A DNA stretch of 64,000 bases from the NCBI GenBank assembly GCA_963813635.1, contig CAWEZO010000007.1, positions 868,001 to 932,000 on the forward strand. The letters are read 5' to 3'. A program made the position numbers and the translations under genes. Below are positions 27,885 through 37,293 of the stretch, piece after piece (position 1 is the first letter of the stretch; each line of letters starts with the position of its first letter). The notes under the pieces are model-generated. The model searched no databases. It had not been told where the DNA came from and was given only the letters and a program-made list of their open reading frames with translations. This DNA comes from JBBRZM01 sp963813635. Lineage in GTDB: Bacteria > Actinomycetota > Acidimicrobiia > IMCC26256 > JBBRZM01.

Positions 27885-29111
27885 ATGCCGTTCACCCACA
27901 TCGAGAACGCGATCGCCGCCATCAAACGCGGCGAGCTCGTGATCGTGGTCGACGACGCCGACCGCGAAAACGAGGGCGACCTCATCATGGCCGCAGAGAA
28001 GGTGACGCCCGAGAGCATGGGCTTCATGATCCGCCACACCAGCGGCGTGATCTGCATGCCCCTGGAGGGATCGCGACTCGATGACCTCGAGCTCCCGCTG
28101 ATGGTCGCGAACAACACCGAGGGACAGCGCACCGCGTTCACGGTGTCGGTCGACGCGAGGCACGGCACCACAACCGGCATCTCGGCCGCCGACCGCGCTG
28201 CCACCGTGCAGGTGCTGATCGACGCCCATACCGGCCCCGACGACCTCAACCGGCCGGGCCACATCTTCCCGCTGCGCTACCGCGAGGGCGGCGTGCTCAA
28301 GCGCGCCGGGCACACCGAAGCCGCGGTCGACCTCGCCCGGCTCGCCGGTTGCACGCCTGCCGGTGTGCTCGCCGAGGTCGTCAACGACGACGGCACGATG
28401 GCGCGCCTGCCCCAACTCGACAGCTTCGCGGCCGAGCACGGCTTGCAGCTGATCTCGATCGCCGATCTCATCCGCTACCGCCGTCACCGCGAGAAGCTTG
28501 TGCGCCGCGTGTCGGAAGCCCGCATCCCGACGAAGCACGGCGACTTCACCGCGTACGTGTTCGCGTCGTTGCTCGACGGCACGGAGCACATGGCATTCGT
28601 TCGAGGCGAAGTCGCGGGCAAGCAACGAGTGCTCGTGCGAGTGCACTCCGAGTGCCTCACCGGCGACGTGTTCGGCTCGATGCGTTGCGACTGCGGTGTA
28701 CAGCTCGACCAGGCGCTCGCGAGCGTCGCGGCAGCGGGTGAAGGCGTGGTCGTCTACCTGCGTGGCCATGAGGGTCGTGGTATCGGCCTCGGTCACAAGC
28801 TGCGCGCCTACACACTCCAGGATCAGGGGCGCGACACCGTGGAGGCCAATGTCGAGCTCGGCTTCCCGGCCGACTCGCGCGAGTACGGCATCGGCTCGCA
28901 GGTGCTCGTCGACCTCGGCATCACCACAATGCGGCTCATGACGAACAATCCCGCCAAGTACGGTGGCCTCGAGGGCTACGGTCTCGAGATCGTCGAGCGG
29001 GTGCCCCTGCGCACCAGCCCCACCGACGAGAACATCGCCTACCTGCGCGCCAAGCAGGAGAAGATGGGCCACCTCCTCGACATCGAAGACGAAGGCCTCG
29101 GAGGCAGTTAG
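27885..29111 (+). CDS. ribBA: 3,4-DHBP synthase / GTP cyclohydrolase II
   Basis: A 408-residue fusion providing both riboflavin precursors. The RibB domain (1-205) has VVDDADRENEGDLIMAAE, HTSGVICMP and RRAGHTEAAVDL-type segments. The RibA domain (from about 210) has the zinc cysteines in HSECLTGDVFGSMRCDCG and the GTP motif LRGHEGRGIGL. In frame and complete. Confidence 0.97.
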   Translation: MPFTHIENAIAAIKRGELVIVVDDADRENEGDLIMAAEKVTPESMGFMIRHTSGVICMPLEGSRLDDLELPLMVANNTEGQRTAFTVSVDARHGTTTGISAADRAATVQVLIDAHTGPDDLNRPGHIFPLRYREGGVLKRAGHTEAAVDLARLAGCTPAGVLAEVVNDDGTMARLPQLDSFAAEHGLQLISIADLIRYRRHREKLVRRVSEARIPTKHGDFTAYVFASLLDGTEHMAFVRGEVAGKQRVLVRVHSECLTGDVFGSMRCDCGVQLDQALASVAAAGEGVVVYLRGHEGRGIGLGHKLRAYTLQDQGRDTVEANVELGFPADSREYGIGSQVLVDLGITTMRLMTNNPAKYGGLEGYGLEIVERVPLRTSPTDENIAYLRAKQEKMGHLLDIEDEGLGGS

Positions 29112-29115
29112 CAAC

Positions 29116-29590
29116 ATGGGTTCGTTCTCTGAGTTCGAGGGACAGCTCGACGCGACGCGCATGCGGTTCGCGATCGTCGCCGGGCGCTTCAACGACACGG
29201 TCACGAAGCCCTTGCTCGAAGGCGCCAAGAGCGCGCTGACGACTCACGGAGCCGACTTCGAGAAGGTACCGGTCGTCTGGGTGCCGGGCGCGTTCGAGGT
29301 ACCGCTGGTCGCCAAACGACTCGCGGTCGTCGGGGAAGTACGACGCGGTCATCTGCCTCGGCGCAGTGGTTCGCGGCGGCACGCCGCACTTCGAGTACGT
29401 GGCGGGGCAGTGCGCGGCGGGCGTGATGCGAGCCGGGCTCGATGCCGATGTCCCGGTGCTCTTCGGTGTGCTCACCACCGACAATCTCGATCAGGCGCTC
29501 GAACGGGCCGGGAGCGGGACCGGCAACAAGGGCTTCGAAGCCGCAATCAGCGCGATCGAGATGGTCGACGTGCTGCGGCGACTCCCGTAG
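29116..29590 (+). CDS. ribH: 6,7-dimethyl-8-ribityllumazine synthase (frame break near 29333)
   Basis: Penultimate riboflavin enzyme, forming icosahedral or pentameric shells. FAIVAGRFND, WVPGAFEVP and, after correction, VICLGAVVRGGTPHFEYV are family motifs. An extra G in the GGGG run 29332-29335 shifts the frame; removing it gives about 157 residues ending at TAG 29588-29590. ATG 29116 follows ribBA by 4 bases. Confidence 0.94.
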
Positions 29591-29608
29591 GCGAAGGGAT
29601 ACCCGCGG

Positions 29609-30485
29609 ATGCTGCGACTGGTGCTTCCGAAGGGCTCGCTCGAACGGGCCACCTTGCAGCTGTTCGAGGACGCCGACCTGCCGGTCGTGCGATCCTCCGA
29701 TGTCGACTACCGCGCGACGATCGACGACCCACGTGTCACCGACGTGCGAATTCTGCGCCCGCAGGAGATCCCGCGTTACGTTGCCGACGGCCTCTTCGAT
29801 CTCGGCATCACCGGTCGCGACTGGGTGAACGAGACCGGCGCCGACGTCGAGACGCTCACGGAGCTGCACTACTCGAAGGCGACCGCGTGGCCGATCCGCG
29901 GTCGTGCTGGCCGTCGCCGCCGATTCGGAGGCGAAGTCGATCCACGACCTCCCTGCCGGTCTTCGGGTGCACACCGAATACCCCGAGATCACCCGGCGCT
30001 TCTTCGACGAGCACGGCCTCGCCGCGGAGTTCACGTTGTCGTACGGCGCCACGGAGGCCAAAGTGCCCGAGATCGCCGACGCGGTCGTGGAGATCACGGA
30101 GACCGGGCGGGCCTTGCGGGCGGCCGGCCTCAAGGTCCTCGACACGATCCTCGTCTCCCACACCGAGCTGATCGCCAACCCGACGGCGGCGGCCGACCCC
30201 GAGAAGCGCAAGGCGATGGAGCAGCTGCAGACACTGCTCAGCGGGGCGCTCGAGGCCCGGGGCCGGGTCCTGGTGAAGCTCAACGTCGAGCAGCCCCGCC
30301 TCGACGCCGTGATCGCCCTGCTGCCGTCCCTGAAGGCGCCGACGGTGTCCAAGCTGTCGGGCGACGACGCCTACGCGGTCGAGACCGTGGTCGCGAAATC
30401 GCAGATCAACACCCTCATTCCCGAGCTGAAGGACGCCGGCGCCACCGGGATCATCGAGATCCCGATTGCCAAGATCGTCCACTGA
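29609..30485 (+). CDS. hisG: ATP phosphoribosyltransferase, long form (frame break near 29900)
   Basis: First step of histidine synthesis. LVLPKGSLE at the start, FDLGITGRDWV, then after a one-base correction near 29899-29902 VVLAVAADSEAKS, VEITETGRALRAAGL with the PRPP region, and a C-terminal ACT-like histidine-binding domain (about 215-292). The regulatory domain makes it the hetero-partner-free long form. It stands 18 bases after ribH, with no other his gene in the window. Confidence 0.94.
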
Positions 30486-30516
30486 CCTCCTAGCTAAACA
30501 GCCTGTCCGATTCATG

Positions 30517-30522
30517 TATAAT
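30517..30522 (+). promoter_or_regulatory. Consensus -10 box (TATAAT) upstream of the LPxTG gene
   Basis: A perfect TATAAT, rare in this GC-rich DNA, lies 26 bases before an ATG at 30548 that itself has GGAGG at 30537-30541. No clear -35 is visible 17 bases upstream. Strong expression of the downstream gene is inferred. Confidence 0.6.
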
Positions 30523-30547
30523 GCACCATAAGGCTTGGAGGTCTGAG

Positions 30548-31467
30548 ATGTTGAGTTCACGCTAGATTGGCCGGAAGGCCACGCAAAGCGTGACGCATAA
30601 ACGTCGCAGCGTGGCCGCCAAGACGGGCGCGACGGTGACCACGGTCGGCTTGTTCATCGGCGCGGGAACCATGCCTGCGAGCGCAGCGAGCCCGGCTCCG
30701 GTCAGCCTGGGCGTCGCGGCGATGGCAGCCCAGCTGCAGGCGATGCTGCCCCAGATCCTCGCGGCACGCGCGGAGACAGCCGCGGAGAACCAAGCCGCCG
30801 CGGTCCACGCCGCGGCCGCCGGCTGCGCCGGGAGCTTCTCCTCGGTCTCACCGGTCACCATCAGCGGCGCGACGGCTTCGATCAACGTGCACGTCGACCA
30901 AGCGCTCTGTGACCCGCTGACGCTGAGCTTCGTGTCGTACACCAAGGTCGACGGCAAGCCCTACCCGATGGGCCCACAAAACCTCTTCGACAAGGACACG
31001 CAGACCCTGCAGGCAACCGGCGTCTACACGTTCAAGGTGAACGTCGAACAGAGTGCCGGTGGCGTGTGCGCCTCTCAGATCGACCTCCTCAAAGAGGCCA
31101 ACCCGCCGACGCACATCGCCGGTCTTGACCTCGGTGCGCTGCTCGCGGCCTTCACCTCGGGCACCTGCTCAACCTGATCGGTCCGATCGTTGCCATCGAC
31201 CCGGTCGGCGGCGACTTCATCAACGGCGCGGAGCTCGACATGCCGCAGTACGCGGCGTGCGGCGCCACTGAGGTGTCTCGGAAGAATGAGACCAAGCCGT
31301 TCGACCCCGGCACGAGCGTGAGCGCCGGCGGCGAGCTCCCCGTGACGGGTGGCGGATCGTGGCCGATTGCGATCGTCGGCTTTGCGTTCCTTGCGTTCGG
31401 TTGGGTGCTCCTCGCAGCCCGCTCGGCGAAGGTCGCCGCGGCGCCGGCCAGGACCAACCGCTTCTAA
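30548..31467 (+). CDS. LPxTG cell-wall anchored surface protein (frame break near 31160)
   Basis: A secreted protein of about 300 residues with no recognised enzyme domain. A signal peptide is encoded after GTG 30590, ending near MPASAA. The C-terminus has the sortase signal LPVTGGG, a membrane span and a basic tail ending APARTNRF. A break near 31159-31163 separates the two parts; reading on as GHLLNLIGPIV joins them. ATG 30548 has the ribosome site but is followed in frame by TAG 30563-30565; GTG 30590 is the alternative start. Function unknown; probably cell-surface display. Confidence 0.7.
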
Positions 31468-31551
31468 CCAAGCTCCGTCAGCGCGACGCTCTCTTCTCAT
31501 CCGGGCGACCGGGCGAGAACGGGAGCGCTGTCGCGTTCGACGCCGCTGATC

Positions 31552-31605
31552 TCGTTTACTCGAGGCATTCTCAGCAAATACCTACGGGATTCCTCGAGTA
31601 AACGA
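31552..31605. terminator. Long inverted repeat between convergent genes
   Basis: A perfect 14-bp inverted repeat, TCGTTTACTCGAGG (31552-31565) and CCTCGAGTAAACGA (31592-31605), with a 26-base spacer, sits between the LPxTG gene and the convergent GH15 gene. A bidirectional terminator is likely. Each arm holds the palindrome CTCGAG, like the arm structure of the REP-like elements, but the sequence is unrelated. Confidence 0.55.
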
Positions 31606-31610
31606 AGGGC

Positions 31611-33430
31611 TCAGCCGGACGGCGTCCTACGGTGGCCGGCGCGGTGGTGGGCCGGTCCCGAGTCGCCGGCGAGGTTGCACGCGGTGTTGACCAGTGACAC
31701 GTGCGTGAACGCCTGCGGAAAGTTGCCGAGCAGCCGTTTGCCGGCGGGGTCGTACTCCTCCGACAGCAGGCCGACATCGTTGCAGCAGCCGAGCAGCTTT
31801 TCGTACAGCGTTGCGGCCTCGTCGGTGCGACCCAGCAGGGCGAGGTTGTCGGCGAGCCAGAACGAGCAGGGGAGAAAGACCCCTTCGCCGGGAGGCAGGC
31901 CGTCGGTCGTCGCCCCGCTGTCATAGCGGGCGACGAAGCCGTCGGTGGTGAGGCCCTCCTGAATCGCCTGCACGGTCCCGACGACGCGTTCGTCGCCGAT
32001 AGGCAGGAAGCCCACGAGCGGAATCATCAGCACACTCGCATCGAGCAGCTTCGAGTCGTACGCCTGCACGAAGGTGTTGCGGTCGTGGTCGTACGCATTC
32101 TCGAGCACCTCGCGGTGCACGTCGGCGCGCAGCTGCCTCCACCGGTCGACGGGCCCGTCGAGGCCGAACTGCTCGACCGTCTTCACTGCGCTGTCGAAAC
32201 CGACCCAGGCCATCACCTTCGAGAACGTGAAATGTTGGCGAGCCCCGCGCACTTCCCAAATGCCTTCATCGGGCCGGCGCCACCCGTCTTCGAGAAAATC
32301 GAGGATGGCGCGCTCGATGCCCCACGAGTCGGCGTCGCCGCTGATGCCCAGTTGCCGCGCCAGCCGCAGACCGTCGAGCACCTCGCCGTACACGTCGAGC
32401 TGGTACTGGTCCGACGCGGCGTTCCCGATGCGGACGGGCGCGGATCCCTCGTAGCCCGAAAGCCAGTCGAGCTCGAGCTCCGTCAACCGGCGTTCGCCGG
32501 CCGGCCCGTACATGATCTGGAGCTGTCCCGGGTCGCCGGCGACTGCTCGTAACAGCCAGTCCCGCCACGCCTTCGCCTCACCGGAGTAGCCGGCGTTCAT
32601 CAGCGCGTACAGCGTGAAGGTGGCGTCGCGCAGCCAGCAGTACCGGTAGTCCCAGTTGCGGACACTGCCGATCCACTCGGGCAGTGACGTGGTCGGCGCG
32701 GCGACGATGCCACCGGTCGGTGCGTAGGTGAGCGCCTTGAGCGTGATCGCCGAGCGATGGACCGCCTCGGCGTACTCCTCGCGGACAACCGACTTCGCGC
32801 TCCACCTCTGCCACCATGCCGTCGTGCGCCCGACGGCACGCGTCGCGTCGATCGGCGCCGGCAGGTCGTGGTGCGACGGGAACCACGAGAGCACGAACGG
32901 CACATGGTCGCCCTCGTTGACCGTGAACTCGGCGACGGTCGTGAGATCCTCGCCGTGCATCTCGATCGGTGTGCGCAGCGCGAGCGCATTGGGTCCGGCG
33001 ATGAGCCGGAGCACACCGTCGACCGTGCGGACCCACGGCACGACCTGTCCGTAGTCGAACCGGGTCACGAGACGCATGAGCATCGGCACCCGTCCCCACA
33101 AACCGACGACGATGCGGACGACGTCGACACTGCGATCGCGCAGCGGCATGCAGTCGATGACCCGCACGCCGCCCTCCTCGGTTGCGAAATCGGTCTCCAA
33201 CACGAGCGTGTCTTTGCGATAGGCGCGCGTCGCGCGCGGCTCCCGTCAGCCGGGCCGATCTGCCAATGGCCATGCGACTGATCGCCGAGCAGCGCCGCGA
33301 AGCATGCGCCCGAGTCGAAGCGTGGCACGCACAGCCAGTCGATCGAGCCGTTCATGCAGACCAGCGCCGCGGTCTGTGTATCGCCGATGAGCGCGTAGTC
33401 CTCGATGGGCGCTGCCACCGCGCCATTCAA
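31611..33430 (-). CDS. Glycoside hydrolase family 15 (glucoamylase/trehalase-like); frame break near 33243
   Basis: About 605 residues. IEDYALIGDTQTAALVC starts the actinobacterial GH15 family, whose characterised members are trehalases or glucoamylases. The (alpha/alpha)6 barrel has WIGSVRNWDYRYCWLRDA with a likely catalytic acid region and DPAGKRLLGNFPQAFTH near the end. A missing base at 33242-33244 (a CCC run on the + strand) breaks the frame; correcting it gives GEPRATRAYRKDT. No secretion signal, so a cytosolic disaccharidase is likely. Confidence 0.88.
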
Positions 33431-33473
33431 GCCGATGTGGTGACCGGGACGGTCGACGATCGGCGCGGCGTCG

Positions 33474-33923
33474 TTACGATTCGGCGGAGCCGGCGCCCTC
33501 GACGCGCTGTTTCACCTCGACGTACGCGAGCCGGAGCTGCGCCAGCGCGTCACGCAGCGGTTGCTCGTTGGGCCCGAGGTCGTCACCGAGCCCCTCGACG
33601 AGCGCGGCCATCGCGTCGATCGCGAGCTTTGCCTCGTCGAGGCGAGGCGTCATGTCGCCTTCGAGCGCGAGGTGCAGCACGCCGAGCTGCCACAGGCCGA
33701 CAGCGTGATTCGCGACGATCGCGGCGACCGGCGTCTCGGCGAGCTCCTGGCGCAGCGCGTCGAACTCCTCGCGCGCCGCCGCTTCCTCCTCCGGTGTGCC
33801 GCCGCCCGCAGACGCGGGCGGAGAAGACGGCGGTACGGCGCTTTGGGCGGAGCCGGCCGGGGCGGCGGGATCGGGTTCGGGCTCGGGCTGGTGCTCGCCG
33901 GAAGGTGTCCAGAGACTGCTCAC
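33474..33923 (-). CDS. DUF1844 domain protein
   Basis: About 149 residues from GTG 33923, preceded by AGGA. The first 55 residues are proline/glutamate-rich and probably disordered. The helical core FDALRQELAETPVAAIVANHAVGLW and LDEAKLAIDAMAALVE matches DUF1844. In Actinobacteria this gene is usually next to infC, as here, where it is divergent. Function unknown. Confidence 0.85.
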   Translation of the reverse strand: MSSLWTPSGEHQPEPEPDPAAPAGSAQSAVPPSSPPASAGGGTPEEEAAAREEFDALRQELAETPVAAIVANHAVGLWQLGVLHLALEGDMTPRLDEAKLAIDAMAALVEGLGDDLGPNEQPLRDALAQLRLAYVEVKQRVEGAGSAES

Positions 33924-33928
33924 GCTGA

Positions 33929-33934
33929 TATCCT
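33929..33934 (+). promoter_or_regulatory. Candidate -10 box for the infC operon
   Basis: TATCCT about 190 bases before infC, giving a leader of about 180 nt that holds the hairpin at 34058-34085. It overlaps the start region of the divergent DUF1844 gene. Confidence 0.4.
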
Positions 33935-34057
33935 GCCTCGTTACCAAGCGATGTGGGAAGTGGGACACCGCGCGAGAGCCCGGAGTCCCCGCCCGGCCGG
34001 TCTGCCTCTGGCGGTTCGCGTCCGGGTCCGTTGTCAGGGCCGTCCCCAGCGGTCACG

Positions 34058-34085
34058 GATGGCGGACGTTCCTACGTCCGCCATC
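34058..34085 (+). promoter_or_regulatory. Perfect leader hairpin of the infC-rpmI-rplT operon
   Basis: GATGGCGGACGT (34058-34069), loop TCCT, then ACGTCCGCCATC (34074-34085): a perfect 12-bp stem 24 bases before the ribosome site. No U-run follows. In other bacteria this operon is controlled in the leader by IF3 or L20; this hairpin is a candidate for such control. Confidence 0.55.
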
Positions 34086-34120
34086 GTCGCGTTCTGCCCC
34101 GCCGACCACGAGGTGATCAC

Positions 34121-34771
34121 ATAGCCACAACCGATGCCCGGATCAACGATCGCATTCGCGCCCGCGAGGTCCTCCTCGTCGGCGCCAATGGCGAGCAACT
34201 CGGGGTGAAGCCGACGCCGGAGGCACTCTCGATCGCCGGTGAGCAGGATCTCGATCTGGTCGAGGTGGCACCCAACGCCAATCCTCCGGTCTGCCGGATC
34301 ATGGATTTCGGGCGCTACAAATACGAGCAGGAACAGCGGCGCAAGGAATCGCGCCGCAACACCAGCAACGTCGTCATCAAGGAGATGAAGTTCCGGCCCA
34401 AGATCGACACCCACGACTACACGACGAAGATGAAGCACGTCGAGCGCTTTCTCGGCGAGGGCTCCAAGGTGAAGCTCACGATCATGTTCCGCGGTCGTGA
34501 GATGGCGCACCCGGAGCTCGGGCTGAAGATTCTGCAGCGCATCGCCGCGGAAGTCACCGACATCGCGATCGTCGAGTCGTCACCTCGTCAGGACGGGCGC
34601 AACATGACCATGGTGCTCCATCCGACCAAGAAGCCCGATGCCCGACCGAAGAAGACGACGTCGCGATCGAAGGCGCAAACCGCGCCGCCGCCGGCAGCGA
34701 CATCCGAGCACGAAGCCACACCGCCCGCGACGGCGGCGGTGACCGCAGCCGACTCCACAGGAGCGCAGTGA
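34121..34771 (+). CDS. infC: Translation initiation factor IF-3 (non-canonical AUA start)
   Basis: About 216 residues. RINDRIRAREVLLVGANGEQLG at the N-terminus and ANPPVCRIMDFGRYKYEQ are the IF3-N signature; the IF3-C domain has KEMKFRPKID and IVESSPRQDGRNM. A 40-residue Ala/Pro/Thr tail follows. There is no ATG, GTG or TTG in the right place; ATA 34121 lies 4 bases after GAGGTGA (34110-34116). IF3 genes often use rare starts so IF3 can limit its own translation. It overlaps rpmI by one base. Confidence 0.93.
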   Translation: MATTDARINDRIRAREVLLVGANGEQLGVKPTPEALSIAGEQDLDLVEVAPNANPPVCRIMDFGRYKYEQEQRRKESRRNTSNVVIKEMKFRPKIDTHDYTTKMKHVERFLGEGSKVKLTIMFRGREMAHPELGLKILQRIAAEVTDIAIVESSPRQDGRNMTMVLHPTKKPDARPKKTTSRSKAQTAPPPAATSEHEATPPATAAVTAADSTGAQ

Positions 34772-34968
34772 TGCCGAAGATGAAGACACACCGAGGTGCG
34801 GCGAAGCGGTTCCGCGTGACGGGCACCGGCAAGATCCGCCGCCGAAAGGCATTTCGCTCGCATCTGCTCGAGACGAAGTCGAGCCGGAGAAAGCGCCGGC
34901 TCGGCCGAGGTGCCGAAGTGACCGGCGGCGACAAGAAGCACGTCGAGCGCATGCTCGGACGGGCCTAG
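34771..34968 (+). CDS. rpmI: 50S ribosomal protein L35
   Basis: A 65-residue basic protein beginning MPKMKTHRGAAKRFRVTGTGKI, matching L35 throughout, ending ERMLGRA. It lies between infC and rplT as in most bacteria. AGGAG at 34759-34763 and the infC stop overlap support ATG 34771. Confidence 0.97.
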   Translation: MPKMKTHRGAAKRFRVTGTGKIRRRKAFRSHLLETKSSRRKRRLGRGAEVTGGDKKHVERMLGRA

Positions 34969-35035
34969 CCGTCGGATTCGCGTTGACCTGCCGCGCCCGG
35001 CGGGTCCCGAGGCAACTGACAGAAGAGGCACCGTC

Positions 35036-35398
35036 ATGGCGAGAGTAAAGCGTTCGGTCCAGGGCAAGAAGCATCGCCGCGCCGTGCTCGAGGCCGCCGA
35101 GGGATATTCCGGCGCGAAGAGCCGCAGCTTCCGCAAGGCCAACGAGCAGGTCATGCACTCACTGCGATACGCGTACCGCGACCGGCGGGCGCGGAAAGGC
35201 GAGTTCCGGCGGCTGTGGATCGTGCGGATCAACGCGGCGTGCCGTCTCAACGACATCTCGTACTCGCGCTTCGTCGCCGGGCTGAAGGCCGCCGACATCG
35301 AGGTCGACCGCAAGATCCTCGCGGATCTGGCCGTTCGCGACTCGGAGGCGTTCGGCGCGCTCGTCATCGCCGCGCGCGAGGCGCTCGACGCCGCCTGA
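35036..35398 (+). CDS. rplT: 50S ribosomal protein L20
   Basis: A 120-residue basic 23S rRNA-binding protein needed early in 50S assembly. ARVKRSVQGKKHRR, GYSGAKSRSFRKANEQVMHSLRYAYRDRRARKGEFR-type segments and RINAACRLND identify it. Follows rpmI by 67 bases. L20 autoregulation is known in other bacteria. Confidence 0.97.
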   Translation: MARVKRSVQGKKHRRAVLEAAEGYSGAKSRSFRKANEQVMHSLRYAYRDRRARKGEFRRLWIVRINAACRLNDISYSRFVAGLKAADIEVDRKILADLAVRDSEAFGALVIAAREALDAA

Positions 35399-35411
35399 GC
35401 GCGGCGCGCCC

Positions 35412-36209
35412 GTGTCTCTCGGCCCGCGGCACGCCCAGGTCGTGCGCCTTCGCAGCCTCGTTCGTGATCCGAAGGCACGGGCCGCTGAACGGGTCACGGT
35501 GCTCGAAGGGCCGCGTGTGATCGAAGGCGCACTCGATCGCGGCGTGACACTCGAGTCGGCGTATTTCTCGGTTGGGTCCGATCGGGCCTTTGCTGCGCTC
35601 CACGATCGCTTGTGTTCGGCCGGTGTCGGCGTGGAGATGCTGAAGGAAGGTGTGCTCGAGAAGGTCGGCTCGACGGTCACGCCTCAGCCCGTGCTCGCCG
35701 TTGCGCCCGTCACCGCCGTGACGTTCGACGCGCTGCCGGGCGCCGGCTGCGTGCTCGTCGCCGTCGGGCTGAGCGACCCCGGGAACGCCGGCGCGCTCCT
35801 TCGGAGCGCCGAGGCCTCCGGGGCCGCGGGAGTAGTGTTCTGCGGCAACTCGGTCGACGTGCGCAGCCCCAAGGTGGCGCGGGCCTCGGCAGGGGCCTTG
35901 TTCGGAACTTGCGTCCTGGAGGAAGACGACCCCGTGCAGATGCTCGAGACCCTCGGCGCGGCGGGGCGGCGGCGGCTCGGGGCAGTGGCCCACGGTGGTG
36001 ACGCACCGGAGACACTCGATCTGGCCGGGGCGGTCGCGGTCGTCCTCGGCAACGAAGCACGTGGACTCGACGAACAGGTGCTCGCGCACGTGGACGGGCG
36101 CGTCAGCATCCCGATGGCCGGCGCGGCCGAGTCGCTCAACGTTGCCATCGCCGGCTCCGTGGTGTGCTTCGAGGCGGCACGCCAGCGGCGCTCGGCCGGC
36201 ACGCGATGA
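35412..36209 (+). CDS. TrmH-family (SPOUT) rRNA 2'-O-methyltransferase
   Basis: A 265-residue SAM-dependent RNA methyltransferase. Substrate-binding N-terminal domain (1-105) with VLEGPRVIEGAL; SPOUT domain with GLSDPGNAGALLRSAEASG, VVLGNEARGLD and IPMAGAAESLNVAIAGSVV, the knot motifs 1-3. The target may be 23S rRNA; its position between rplT and pheS is typical. GTG start 14 bases after rplT; overlaps pheS. Confidence 0.9.
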   Translation: MSLGPRHAQVVRLRSLVRDPKARAAERVTVLEGPRVIEGALDRGVTLESAYFSVGSDRAFAALHDRLCSAGVGVEMLKEGVLEKVGSTVTPQPVLAVAPVTAVTFDALPGAGCVLVAVGLSDPGNAGALLRSAEASGAAGVVFCGNSVDVRSPKVARASAGALFGTCVLEEDDPVQMLETLGAAGRRRLGAVAHGGDAPETLDLAGAVAVVLGNEARGLDEQVLAHVDGRVSIPMAGAAESLNVAIAGSVVCFEAARQRRSAGTR

Positions 36210-37250
36210 ACCCGGCCGAGGCCCAAGCGCTCCTCGATTCGAAGCTCGCCGAGGCGGTCGGCGCGATCGCGAGCGCCGACACGTCCGATGCGCTCGACAA
36301 CATCGAGCGGAGGTATCTCGGGAGGCACTCGCCCGCGGCGCAGGTCAACGAGGCGATCAAGATGCTGGAGCCGGGCGAGCGTCCGGTCGCCGGTCAGGCG
36401 GTGTCCGGGTACAAGGCGGCGATCGCCGACGCCCTGACCGCGGCGCGTGCGCCCGTCGGCGCACGTGAAACCGACGCGCGCATCGCGTCGGAGCGGCTCG
36501 ATCTGACGTTGGGCGGGCACGGGCGCCGGCGCGGCCACCTGCATCTCGTGACACAAGTGCAACGCGAGCTCGAGGACGTGTTCGTCGGCCTCGGCTATCA
36601 GGTTGCCGAGGGGCCCGAGGTCGAAGACGACTGGCACAACTTCGAAGCGCTCAACTTTCCGCACGACCATCCCGCGCGCGATGCAAGACACGATGTACAT
36701 CAAGCTCGGCCGTCCCGAGCAGGTGCTGTTGCGCACCCACACGTCGCCGGTGCAGATCCGGGTCATGGAGTCGCAGCCGCCACCGGTGTTCAGCGTGATG
36801 CCGGGCCGTACGTACCGCAACGAGACGCTCGACGCGCGGCACTCGCCGGTGTTCCACCAGATCGAGGGGCTTGCCGTCGACCGCGGGATCACGTTCGGCG
36901 ACCTCGCGGGCACGATCGAGGCGTTCACGAGCGCATACTTCGGCAAGAAGGTACGGGCGCGGTTGCTGCCGTCGTTCTTCCCGTTCACGGAACCGTCGGC
37001 CGAGTTCGCGCTCAGCTGCGTGTTCTGCGACGGCCGCGGGTGTCGGGTGTGCTCGCAGACCGGCTGGATCGAGCTCGGCGGTTGCGGGATGGTGGATCCC
37101 AACGTCTTTGTCGCCGTCGGCTACGACCCTGAAGAGGTTTCGGGCTTCGCGTTCGGCTTCGGGCTCGAGCGCATGGCGATGCTGCGGTACGGCGTCGCGC
37201 CGATCAAGACGTTCTTCGACAACGACCTCCGCTTCCTCGAGCAATATTGA
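36206..37250 (+). CDS. pheS: Phenylalanine-tRNA ligase alpha subunit (frame break near 36680)
   Basis: About 348 residues. N-terminal coiled coil (about 1-85), then class II core: GYQVAEGPEVEDDWHNFEALN, motif 2 around YRNETLDARHSPVFHQIEGL, and motif 3 GFGLERMAML. The break near 36679-36682 falls in HPARDMQDT, where two bases appear missing. A CxxC/CxxC pair near 270-285 lies in an insert. It is followed by pheT after 43 bases. Confidence 0.95.
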
Positions 37251-37293
37251 TGGCCGGGCTCGCGCACGAGATGGTTCCCCGAATGGATCACCG

